Shown in pieces: positions 12,229-21,899 of a stretch of DNA of 64,000 nt (the first letter of the stretch is position 1; the number at the start of each line of letters is the position of its first letter). Both the position numbers and the translations under genes were made by a program. Location: contig JAACJP010000037.1 in NCBI GenBank assembly GCA_013368375.1, forward strand, positions 124,001 through 188,000, given 5' to 3'. This stretch comes from Tricholomella constricta. Taxonomy: Eukaryota; Basidiomycota; Agaricomycetes; Agaricales; Lyophyllaceae. The notes below the pieces were generated by a model that was not told where the DNA came from, ran no database searches, and saw only the letters and a program-made list of their open reading frames with translations.

Positions 12229-14461
12229 ATGGCACAACCACCAATCATTATAAAGCCGATGCCCGCACGCGGACAAAGCTCGGCGCCGACGTTCGTACCC
12301 GAACGCGCGCGTGAACTGCGCCGATATTTTTCGGACTTAAATCATCTCTTCATCGAGTGTAACGTCGTAGATGAGCAAGAAAAGAAAACGCACACTACGC
12401 GATACACCGACATCGATACCGCGGATCTGTGGGAGCAACTTGACGAATTCGCAGTCGGTACCACATACGACGACTGGCGAAAAGCGATAATGGCGCTTTA
12501 CCCAGGCGCAAGCGAAGAAAGAAAGTATTCAATGGCCGACCTCGACTACCTGATCAGAGAACGACACCGACTCGGGATCCAGTCGAATAGTGACCTCGGG
12601 GAATATTACCGACAGTTCCTTTCTGTTACCCAGTTCCTTGTCAGCAAAAACCGACTTTCGATAAACGAACGCGACCGCCAATTCCGTCGCGCGTTCCAGT
12701 CCGATCTATGGTCAAAGATCCATCGCAGGCTCGAGATCCTAAACCCGAACCACCATCCCGACGACCCCTACGCCACGGAAACCGTTCGCGCTGCGGCTGA
12801 ACATATCCTCCATAGAACAAACGCCGGCCAACGACAGGAAGCGCCATCGGGCGCGCCCCCACAAATTACGATCGCGCCAAGCGGGTCGTTAACGGGCGCG
12901 ACCAAGTCGCCTAACACGGGACAGCCCCTCAAGTTGGAAGAGCTCTACGAAAGAATCAACCTGTTGGAACAACATATCCAACGCTTAGGACAAGACAAAG
13001 GAGGCGACGGCGGCCGACCGAATCAGTCACCTAATGACAACTGCCACTTCTGCGGTGGTGAAGGACATTATATTCCTAACTGTCCCATACATCAAACATA
13101 CGCGACCGAAGGACGCTGCCGACGAACCGACGACAACAAAATAGGCCTACCAAGCGGCGCGCGCATACCGGCGGGAACTCCAGGCCGATACATAAAAGAC
13201 AAGTTAGACGAGTGGCACAGACGCAACCCCGGCCAAATGGCGACAGGACAGCTATCAGCGAACGCGAACCCGACCGAAAGCATGATGTTGGAAATACTAC
13301 AGTTTAACGACGTCACCGACCATGACCTGAAAATCGAGGATCGCATGATCGTGTTAGAACGAGAACTCAACACCCTGCGCGCAAGGAAAGAGGTGTTCGA
13401 CGGCGTAGAACTTATTAGCCGCGCACCGCAAAAGCGACCCGTCACGGTCGAAACCGTTCAAGACGCCGACCAACCAAGGATCACACCAGTCAACAAATCA
13501 GCGCCCGCGTCGCAGCCCGTCTCGGACGCGACGAAAAGCCAAGCCAAGGCTCCCCCGCCACCGGCCAACATACCTCTGATCCCCAGTACCAAGACCGACG
13601 CCACAGGCAATGCCCACGACCAGACTCCAGTACACCCTTTCTCTAACATTCCTGAGAACCGATACATCCCCCCTACCACGCGAAACTTAGCCGCCACGGA
13701 GAAGGCGAAAGCCGACAGTGCGTATCGCACACAAGCGCCCATTACAGATCCAACCAAATCAACGACTCTATTCGAACGCGCACTCGACGCCACCATACCG
13801 GTCACAGTTCGAGAACTCTGCGGGGTAGCGCCAGAGGTTCGCGGAAAGTTTAGGGAAGCTAATACACCGAAGCGTATCGTCGCCGGCAACCTCACAACGG
13901 TATACCAAGAAGTCCCCACGTCGGCGTTCATTGAGGAACTCGACGCACTACCTTGCGAATCCAACAGCGACAACGCGACGCCACCGCCCGGAGCGCTAGT
14001 CACCGGCGACATCTACGACACGTATTACCAGACACTACTACCTGGCGAGCATCCGGACCGACTGATCGCCGCAATGGAATCGCACGCACTCAGGTCGATC
14101 ATGATAATGGTCGACGCGAGAGAACAGATAGAAAGCATCGTCGACAGCGGGTGCCAGATCATAGCCATGTCGGAAGAAGTTTGCCATGGACTAGGGGTCA
14201 AATACGACCCAACTATAGTGCTGCAGATGCAATCAGCGAATGGAACAACCGACCCGTCGCTCGGTCTAGCACGAAACGTACCTTGTACGATAGGAGAGGT
14301 CACGCTCTACCTCCAAATGCACGTCATTCGCAATCCCGCATACGATATACTCCTCGGCCGCCCGTTCGACGTACTTACTTGCTCTAACGTGAAAACGAGA
14401 TCCGCCGACGATACGATCATAACCATCACCGACCCGAACACTCGAGAGGTCATCGCGATAC
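12229..14461 (+). CDS. B gag-protease (interrupted near its 3' end by A2)
   Basis: The frame is open from 11500, inside the LTR. The first ATG after the LTR is 12229. From there to the stop at 25503-25505, with A2 and one TSD removed, it encodes 767 residues. A retrotransposon-gag helical region (around residues 20-190) is followed by a CCHC knuckle (CHFCGGEGHYIPNC, near 13041), a long Pro/Ala linker, and a retropepsin with SIVDSGCQI near 14140 ending in the conserved DPNTREV stretch. Apart from A2 the frame is intact. Upstream in-frame sequence 11744-12228 also looks protein-like, so translation may start at 11500. Confidence 0.88.
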
Positions 14462-14681
14462 TGTAAGGACGCCCACTATCTTATCTAATCTTGGTTATCT
14501 AATCGTATCTTATCGAGACGATTACGCTATTGTTTGGCAACACCTTCTGGTGTTGCCTATTTAATTCATTACATTAATTAAGTATAAACAACCTTGTACA
14601 CCTATACGTAGCAATCGACAGACTTGTCAAGCTTACGTCTAGTGTGAACAACAAGGTCCCAAATTCTGTAACCCCGTTACA
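14462..14681 (+). repeat. A2 5' LTR
   Basis: TGTAAGGACG..CCCCGTTACA. It contains hairpin 14536-14557 (9-bp stem) and a 7-bp stem taatcgt/acgatta around 14499-14525. Confidence 0.95.
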
Positions 14682-14790
14682 TTTTTTTAAGCTACCTTGC
14701 TTTCTATTGCTGCGTACCCACGACGTTACGCAGACCCACATTCCATTTAGAACACCCATCATCAAAAAGAACCAACGAGACCGAGACCCG

Positions 14791-17700
14791 ATGACAACAA
14801 CTCCCACATCCGGAAAGAGCCGAACTCCGGTCCTCGAGGATGCGCTCACAGCGCATCCTCCATCACAACTTCCACTGCAACCAGTGGAAGTCGGATCAGT
14901 CGCTGGTGGACAAAGTTCACCAGCGCAGAATACACTAGGAGTAGAATCGGAGGAACTTTGGCCAATAGCAAGCACCAATGTGCCTGGGAGCTTGGCCGAC
15001 GAATTGGCCAGGTCACATCGACCTGGCCCCACGGCGGGAAGCAGATGGCCAGACAGCCGTCTGTCGAATAGAGCGTTCGGGGCGTCCACCCTGAGCATAA
15101 TCAAGATGGAGTCGGACGAAGACGACTTGTCCGACCCCGAGGCTAATGAAGAAGAGGCCAGCGAAAGGGAACTGCTTGCGCTTCAAGTGAAGCAATTCTG
15201 GGACACCACCGATGTGGTTAGCGAGCATCGGCGAAGGCGACTGGAGGAACGAGCGGATAGGCTCGTTCTGCGATCTACCGGAGCACAATCCGTTGGAGAA
15301 ATGGTCGCACAAGCATATGCCGACCGATACTTGGAAGCGCTGTCCGTAGTAGTTACGGAATACAGGAAGAAGTACCCTAAGGGAACTTCGAATTCAGCAG
15401 TCAGTTCGATCGCTGGGACGCCTGTACCTAAGAAAGCCTCGTTCAACAAAGGAAAAGGTCGTTGGGATGACCTCTTCACTCCTCAAGCAGTGGCTGCCGG
15501 ATCGAACCAGCCTCTTGATGAGGCTGCCATGGCAGTATCGGCGCTGCATCAAGCGCGACAGTTAGGAGAATCTGACGACGATTATCGTCGTCGGTCTGCG
15601 GCAGCGAAGCGCGAAAGAATGACTCGTGAAGAGCATCTTGCGCAACCACAAGGATCCAAATGGGCCCCTGTTAGTGAGTCTACGTTAGACCCACCCACGG
15701 AACGTAAGTATACAACCACGCAAGCAGCTGGCGACGAAAGCGCGCCAGCTATTCAAGTACCTATGGATGCGAAGGATGGCCGTGTTCCATTAGCGAAAGA
15801 TTGGAACAACCGAGTCGCATATCAGCGTTTGAGAAACGCTGATTTATCACGGAGCAAGTTCACGAATTATGATGATCAAGGAGTCGTCTTCGAAGGACAT
15901 ATGCCCGTAGATGAGATGGCGAGGCAATGGGCCTCGCAAACTCAAGGTTCGGATGGTGGACTGGGAAATGGGGCCGTCGGAAAACATAATACGACGGCGA
16001 CGGCTAACGGCCGTCAAGACATGCGGGTTCGTATAAATGAACCCACTTCACACGCTCAGCCTCGATTTCAAAGTCGAGGCTACTCAATGCCTGACCCGAT
16101 TCGCAGGAGTCAATCAATTGCGGACGGAATATATGCTGCTGGAGAGCAGCATAAAACTAAGATGCACGAACGGTTGCATCAACTGATACACGAGCGACTG
16201 GCTGTACGCCTATCGCTCCCTGATGGTATGAAATCTCGCCGTGCGGACTCAAAGTCCGTAGGCACTTATAGTGGAAGCGCCAAGTTTGGCGAATTGGAAG
16301 AATGGCTAGCCAGCCTTGTCGTGATGCTAGCCGTGAGCCAGTTTGGAGGAGCAGAACGCGACCAAGAGCGCGTTCTGATAACATCTGAGTTCCTTGATGG
16401 TGAAGCTCGGAAATGGTACAATCGCCATGTTATCCATGTGAACCGCGAAAAGCAGTCCTGGACGTTTGAAGACGTCATACTAGGGCTGTACGATCGGTTC
16501 GTGCTGCCTTCAACCATGCAGGATGCTCGTAACGACTTTAACGCCGTTACCTATTCGGCGAGCAAAGGCATACAAGGTCTGTATGACGACCTTGTGGATC
16601 ATGCCATGAACATGGCAGCAAGAACGGATGATTGGACGTTCCTGGAGAAATTTCTCAAAACACTTCCGCGCGATATGCGGAAGGCATTATTCGATGACGG
16701 GCTATCACCCGAAATCAATACAGCCCAAGAGTTCCTAGCGGTGGGCCTAGCACTTCAAGCCACCCAGAAAACGGCTGATTACTTTGAGTGGACCATAACC
16801 GCTCAGCGAAGTCAACCGAGCCAAATGCGGAAACCAGATGGAGGGCGAGTAAACGCTCCACACAATACTTTCAACAGGCCTCGACGGGTGTATGGCGCAG
16901 TAAATGAAAAGCCATATGTCAAGCCAGCGTATCAGGATCAACCTGGACGTGGAGAGCAAAAGCCCCACGTCGAAAAACCAGCGATGAAGACAGGAGATCG
17001 TCCGCGTTACGATCAACCTAAAAACCACGATCATCACAACCATCCTCCGGGGGAAGTGTGCTTTAATTGTGGAAAACTAGGGCATTTTGCAAAAGATTGC
17101 AAACAGCCCAAGAAACAGCGAGCGTTCCTAAGGGCCGCACGTACAGCGGCACCTGACGCGGCAAGTGAGGCGGACGATGAAGACACGTCTCCTGAGGACC
17201 CGGACGGACGAGACAATGGACGCCCTGATACAGAGGCGGACAATGAAGACGAAGGCGATGAGTTCGTAGACATGGAGGTCTACGAAAATGAATACTATGC
17301 TCGGGACGATGAGACCGAGCGTATGTTTGCAATGACAGAAGTAATTGCGTCAGAAGAACGCAATGATAAACCACCAGCTCGCAAAGTTAAAGTGCGGACG
17401 GGGAGGGACAAAATTGCTCGTCCCGTAGTTCTGATAAAGGACAAGGAGTGCCTTGTCACCTACATTAACGTAGGTGGACATGAGGCTTGGACCCTTTGGG
17501 ATTCCGGGAGTACAACTACCGGACTTACGCCGTCATTCGCTCAAGTGGCCGATATTCGAGTATTTCCGCTGGAGGATCCATTAATCCTCCAGCTCGGGAC
17601 TAAAGGAAGTCGGGCCACAGTAAACTTTGGTACGACGGTGGAAGCCGCTCTGCCAGGGTTTAAAGGCAAGGTTTACATGGACCTTGCTAACTTTGATCGA

Positions 17701-17871
17701 TACGACGTGATTATAGGCACGCCGTTTATGCGCGCAAATAACGTCGTGCTGGACTTTAACCGTGACGAAGTGGTCGTCAATGGAGTCGCTATACCAGCGA
17801 CTAAGGTAAAAATGGAGGATACCGATGGCCGAGCTAGACGCCATCGGTCATTGGAGAAACGAAGAGAATGA
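14791..17871 (+). CDS. A2 gag-protease polyprotein
   Basis: 1026 residues. The ATG at 14791 is chosen because A1 has its ATG at the matching place; an in-frame upstream start would lie in the LTR. The acidic N-terminal third precedes a retrotransposon-gag capsid region (roughly residues 480-660, with WTFEDVILGLYDRFVLPSTM). Next come a basic linker, a CCHC zinc knuckle CFNCGKLGHFAKDC (near 17063), an Asp/Glu-rich spacer and a retropepsin with LWDSGST (near 17503) and the later IIGTPF strand. It packages element RNA and processes the polyprotein. It ends in TGA-CTA, after which the same frame continues into pol. No premature stop was found. Confidence 0.93.
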   Translation: MTTTPTSGKSRTPVLEDALTAHPPSQLPLQPVEVGSVAGGQSSPAQNTLGVESEELWPIASTNVPGSLADELARSHRPGPTAGSRWPDSRLSNRAFGASTLSIIKMESDEDDLSDPEANEEEASERELLALQVKQFWDTTDVVSEHRRRRLEERADRLVLRSTGAQSVGEMVAQAYADRYLEALSVVVTEYRKKYPKGTSNSAVSSIAGTPVPKKASFNKGKGRWDDLFTPQAVAAGSNQPLDEAAMAVSALHQARQLGESDDDYRRRSAAAKRERMTREEHLAQPQGSKWAPVSESTLDPPTERKYTTTQAAGDESAPAIQVPMDAKDGRVPLAKDWNNRVAYQRLRNADLSRSKFTNYDDQGVVFEGHMPVDEMARQWASQTQGSDGGLGNGAVGKHNTTATANGRQDMRVRINEPTSHAQPRFQSRGYSMPDPIRRSQSIADGIYAAGEQHKTKMHERLHQLIHERLAVRLSLPDGMKSRRADSKSVGTYSGSAKFGELEEWLASLVVMLAVSQFGGAERDQERVLITSEFLDGEARKWYNRHVIHVNREKQSWTFEDVILGLYDRFVLPSTMQDARNDFNAVTYSASKGIQGLYDDLVDHAMNMAARTDDWTFLEKFLKTLPRDMRKALFDDGLSPEINTAQEFLAVGLALQATQKTADYFEWTITAQRSQPSQMRKPDGGRVNAPHNTFNRPRRVYGAVNEKPYVKPAYQDQPGRGEQKPHVEKPAMKTGDRPRYDQPKNHDHHNHPPGEVCFNCGKLGHFAKDCKQPKKQRAFLRAARTAAPDAASEADDEDTSPEDPDGRDNGRPDTEADNEDEGDEFVDMEVYENEYYARDDETERMFAMTEVIASEERNDKPPARKVKVRTGRDKIARPVVLIKDKECLVTYINVGGHEAWTLWDSGSTTTGLTPSFAQVADIRVFPLEDPLILQLGTKGSRATVNFGTTVEAALPGFKGKVYMDLANFDRYDVIIGTPFMRANNVVLDFNRDEVVVNGVAIPATKVKMEDTDGRARRHRSLEKRRE

Positions 17872-17874
17872 CTA
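17869..17874 (+). promoter_or_regulatory. A2 readthrough stop UGA-CUA
   Basis: The only stop between protease and RT. The UGA CUA context is the one known to promote readthrough in alphaviruses and in fungal genes that gain peroxisomal isoforms (reported for Ustilago). It is conserved in A1. Confidence 0.75.
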
Positions 17875-20800
17875 AAAGTAACAGTAGAAGATGACGATGA
17901 TCCTGATAATGAGGGTAGGCCGATAAACAGCCTACCGAAGGATCATCCAGCACTTTTATTATCCGAGGAAGAGTTTCAAGAAACTCTTAAGGAGGGGGAT
18001 AAGCCACCTCCGAAGAAGAGAAAACCCCAACGACGACAGCAGAAGGCACAAAACGAGCCTTCGAACGAACGAGCACAGGTTGACGAGCCATGCGAAGAAC
18101 ATCAGCGCGATAATGAAGCGCGTAAGACGAGCGGGGCCGACAAGGATACGGAATCAGAGCCGTATACGAATACGAGTAATCGATCATTTTGGGATAGACC
18201 AAATCCACATCCACAATATGAGTGGATGTTCGACCCACGGATGCCGCAAGAATGGAACGCAGTAATAGCGTCAATGCGGGCTCACGAAGGAAGAAATGTA
18301 GGCACGCGAGGACAAGCGTACCGAAATCCACGGCCTGAGGAAGTATCGGAGCCAACGGAAATGAATTTTCCGGTGAATATACAACGGGCTAAACGGCCGT
18401 TGTATCGGTTACCAGTGAAGGATGAGAGTGACTTTGCTCTCGTAAAACTACGAGCTAGGTTTGATGTTAAACCTAGCAATAAAGACACAGCGCACATTCG
18501 CGCTGCAAGAACGGTGAACAGAAAAGGTAAGGCACCCAATGGAGGCCTTACCGCGGAAGATTATCCACGACTTCGCCAGCAATGGCATGACGAATTCGAA
18601 GATATGGTGGGTGGTACGAAACAACAGCTACCACCCTGGCGGGAAGTCAATCACGAGATTACTCTCATCGATGATGAGAAACAGTACCAGTACCACGCGC
18701 CGAGGTGCCCAATGTCCCTTCGCGAGGAATTCTACGCGAAGGTCAATCGGTATACGGATTCTAAATGGTGGGAGCCTCGTTCGGTGAAGCAAGCAGCGCC
18801 GCTGCTATGTATCCCGAAAAAAGACGGCTCCCTGAGAACACCCTTGGACGCACGCCAGCGTAACGATAACACGATCAAGGACGTTACGCCCTTGCCAGAC
18901 CAGGAAGTTATTCGCAAAGATGTCGCTAGGGGAAAAATACGGTCCAAAATTGACTTAACGGATGCGTATGAACAAGTACGCATCCTTGAAAAAGATGTAC
19001 ATAAAACCGCCTTCGCAACGATAGCGGGAACATACATCAGTAACATCATGCAAATCGGGGACTGTAATGCTCCCGCGACATTTCAACGATTAATGACGTC
19101 CATCTTTCGGGACGTCATTGGGAAGTTCATGCATGTATACTTGGACGATATATTCATATTCTCGAACTCTATTGAGGAACATGAAGACCACTTGCGAGTT
19201 GTGTTCGAACGATTACGCGAACAATCGCTCTACCTTAAATGGAAGAAATGCGAATTGTATTCGGATCGCGTTGATTGCCTTGGTCATATTATTGACGACC
19301 AAGGAATTCACCCTGACGCCGACAAACTGGCACGGATCCGTGACTGGAGGATACCACGGAATTACAACGATATCCAACGATTCGTTGGACTTGTTAACTA
19401 TCTGGGACAGTTTCTCCCAGATATATCTGCATACACTGGTCCACTAATGGCGATGACCGAGAATGGGTCGCCATTTTATTGGAGACCAATTCATCAGCGA
19501 TGCTTTGAAATGATAAAGCATATATGCTGCACAACGCCAATTATTCGGCCGATTCAACCGAAGACAGGCGAACCAATTTGGATTATCTGTGACGCCTCCA
19601 AGTCAGGCGTCGGTGCGATGTATGGACAAGGACCTACATGGATCCAAGCCCAGCCGGCTGGATTCATGTCCAAAAAATTCACTAATGCACAGCAGAATTA
19701 TGCTGTGCATGAACTCGAGACCTTAGCTATTCTCGAAGCGTTACTTAAGTGGGAGGATAAACTTGTGGGCTATAAAATCCACATCATTACCGACCATAAA
19801 GCCCTCGAATTCTTTAAGACCCAGGTGAATTTATCACCTAGGCAGCGTCGATGGATGGAATACATGTCGCGATTTAACTTCGACATAACCTATGTGAAAG
19901 GCGAACTGAACAAAGTCGCCGACTGTCTATCGCGATACTTCGAGAGCGATAACCATCAAGATCGTTACGACGTCCACGACTTCGTAGCTGCTGATGCTAG
20001 AATCGATCCTACTGGTGAAGATCTACCAGTACCACGATACCATGAAATCGTGGAAAAAGTAGTTGAGATTCGAGCGATGAAAGACGTAGAAATACGTCGA
20101 AGCAAGCGTCTTCAAGAACGCCAGGAGGATCGAGATGTCGAGGCTCAGATAATGGAGGCTGCGGCACCAAGTACCGCATCCGGAACATCGTCACACCCTC
20201 AGAAAAGCATGAGTCCAACCGAACGGGAACGTACGGTCGGAGATATTGTCCTCGGGAGGGACACAGTTTCTCCTCCCCCAGACAAAACGGATGAAAAGAT
20301 CCGTCACGACGTTATCCTTGGATACCCAAAGGATAAACTATTTTCAGTTATTCTCGCTAACCCCAGGGACTTTCGTACGTTCACCACGAAAGACAATCTC
20401 ATTTGGACCACGAACGCTATAAATGATAGCGTTCTATGTATACCGCGAGAACCCGAGCTCATCACCACAATTATTGAGCAAGCCCATAAAACTATGGGCC
20501 ATTTCGGTGCCGAACGGACTACTGAATATATTCGACGATGGTATTGGTGGCCATCACTAGCCACGACCGTGCGTACGTTTTGTAAAACGTGCGAGTACTG
20601 CCAGCAGATCAAGACGTCGAATCAAAAACCGTCAGGGAAACTACACTCCCTGCCAGTACCAACTAAGCCTTGGGATTCTATCGGAATGGACTTTATCGGT
20701 CCATTTCCAGAATCAAAGGGATATAATTACCTATGGGTAGTAATTTGTCATATGACGAGTATGGTGCATATGATACCCATACATACGACGATGACAGCAG

Positions 20801-21771
20801 CCCAATTATCATGGGTATACTTACGGGAGATCGTCAGGCTCCATGGCCTGCCAAGCTCGATCGTAAGCGATCGAGACTCTAAGTTTACTTCACGCTGGTG
20901 GCGCGAACTACATAAGTTATTAGGAGCTAAGCTCCTAATGTCGACATCTTTCCATCCTCAGACGGATGGACAAACGGAGCGAGCCAATCGTAGTATTGGC
21001 CAGATATTTCGTGCCGTTGTGAGGCATGACCAAAAGGATTGGGTAGATTGTATACCCATGGCTGAGTTCGCGATAAATGCGAGCGTATCGGCTACTACCA
21101 AGTTCGCTCCATTTGAGCTGAATAGTGGATACATGCCGTCCATGTTGAAAGAGATACACTCAGACAGCGTAATACCGAAGGGAATTCGAGAGTATGCGGA
21201 ACGCGCATTGCAGAATATAGCGGAGGCGCATGACGCTATAATCGAAGCGCGCGTATTTCAAACGCGCGAGGCAAACAGGCGCCGATCCGCTGGTCCAGAA
21301 ATAAAGGGGGGAGACTTGGTGTATTTATCCACCAAGAACTTGAACCTCCCCAAGGGACGCGCCCGTAAATTGTGCCCGAAATTCGTCGGGCCCTACAAAG
21401 TGCTGAAGGCCATGCCAGACACGTCGAACTATACGTTGGAATTACCTACGGCACTCATGGAGCGCCGGATACATCCAACATTTCATATATCGATGTTGCG
21501 CCCATACTACGCAACGAATGATACAATGTTCCCTAATAGAACTCATCCGGAGCCCTACGATTTTGGGGCGCCGGATAATCACGAATGGTTTGTAGAAGAT
21601 ATTTTGGGCCATAGATGGACCCAAAATAATACTGTGGAATATCAGGTTAGGTGGAGCCTGGGAGACACCACCTGGGAACCGCACACCAATTGTAACAAGT
21701 TAGCGGCACTGGATCGCTACTTGGAACTACAAGGGGTGAAGAGCGCGTCGAGATTACCGCGACGAACCTAG
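17872..21771 (+). CDS. A2 pol: RT, RNase H, integrase, chromodomain
   Basis: 1299 residues in the gag frame, probably made by readthrough of the UGA. In order: charged linker with KKRKP; RT with SKIDLTDAYEQV and the catalytic MHVYLDDIFIF (about 19131); RNase H with IICDASKSGVGAM, ELETLAILEAL and ITDHKALEFF; integrase with an HHCC finger (HKTMGHFGAERT...CKTCEYCQ), DFIGPF, SIVSDRDSKF and TDGQTERANRS supplying the D,D,E triad; a GPY/F-like region (FVGPYKVLKAM); and a C-terminal chromodomain (EWFVEDILGHRW..VEYQVRWS..TTWEPHTNC). Chromodomains of this type direct insertion to heterochromatin in chromoviruses. All catalytic residues are present. Confidence 0.95.
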   Translation, partial: LKVTVEDDDDPDNEGRPINSLPKDHPALLLSEEEFQETLKEGDKPPPKKRKPQRRQQKAQNEPSNERAQVDEPCEEHQRDNEARKTSGADKDTESEPYTNTSNRSFWDRPNPHPQYEWMFDPRMPQEWNAVIASMRAHEGRNVGTRGQAYRNPRPEEVSEPTEMNFPVNIQRAKRPLYRLPVKDESDFALVKLRARFDVKPSNKDTAHIRAARTVNRKGKAPNGGLTAEDYPRLRQQWHDEFEDMVGGTKQQLPPWREVNHEITLIDDEKQYQYHAPRCPMSLREEFYAKVNRYTDSKWWEPRSVKQAAPLLCIPKKDGSLRTPLDARQRNDNTIKDVTPLPDQEVIRKDVARGKIRSKIDLTDAYEQVRILEKDVHKTAFATIAGTYISNIMQIGDCNAPATFQRLMTSIFRDVIGKFMHVYLDDIFIFSNSIEEHEDHLRVVFERLREQSLYLKWKKCELYSDRVDCLGHIIDDQGIHPDADKLARIRDWRIPRNYNDIQRFVGLVNYLGQFLPDISAYTGPLMAMTENGSPFYWRPIHQRCFEMIKHICCTTPIIRPIQPKTGEPIWIICDASKSGVGAMYGQGPTWIQAQPAGFMSKKFTNAQQNYAVHELETLAILEALLKWEDKLVGYKIHIITDHKALEFFKTQVNLSPRQRRWMEYMSRFNFDITYVKGELNKVADCLSRYFESDNHQDRYDVHDFVAADARIDPTGEDLPVPRYHEIVEKVVEIRAMKDVEIRRSKRLQERQEDRDVEAQIMEAAAPSTASGTSSHPQKSMSPTERERTVGDIVLGRDTVSPPPDKTDEKIRHDVILGYPKDKLFSVILANPRDFRTFTTKDNLIWTTNAINDSVLCIPREPELITTIIEQAHKTMGHFGAERTTEYIRRWYWWPSLATTVRTFCKTCEYCQQIKTSNQKPSGKLHSLPVPTKPWDSIGMDFIGPFPESKGYNYLWVVICHMTSMVHMIPIHTTMTAAQLSWVYLREIVRLHGLPSSIVSDRDSKFTSRWWRELHKLLGAKLLMSTSFHPQTDGQTERANRSIGQIFRAVVRHDQKDWVDCIPMAEFAINASVSATTKFAPFELNSGYMPSMLKEIHSDSVIPKGIREYAERALQNIAEAHDAIIEARVFQTREANRRRSAGPEIKGGDLVYLSTKNLNLPKGRARKLCPKFVGPYKVLKAMPDTSNYTLELPTALMERRIHPTFHISMLRPYYATNDTMFPNRTHPEPYDFGAPDNHEWFVEDILGHRWTQNNTVEYQVRWSLGDTTWEPHTNCNKLAALDRYLELQGVKSASRLPRRT
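18381..18741 (+). repeat. Sample of the hairpin array in A2 pol
   Basis: Consecutive perfect inverted repeats at 18381-18403 (7-bp stem acaacgg), 18424-18441 (5), 18454-18477 (9, gctaggttt), 18488-18505 (6), 18526-18552 (8, ggtaaggc), 18610-18635 (7), 18664-18678 (6) and 18718-18741 (7, cttcgcg). The same density holds across gag, pol, the third ORF, the 3' UTR and the LTRs of the A family. Confidence 0.9.
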
Positions 21772-21899
21772 AATGTGGCGCGGTCATGTGACCACGGCGA
21801 TCAAGAAAATTACATAACCATCAAAAGTTATGACAGAAGGTTAAATATGTTTGGCGCTAGACGCGCAACCGATTTTCAACCCTCTCAACACAAACCAAC

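Noticed and set aside
14682..14790. A tRNA primer-binding site after the A LTR
   Set aside because: No TGG-starting complement follows the LTR; the leader starts with a T run. Self-priming is possible but cannot be shown here.
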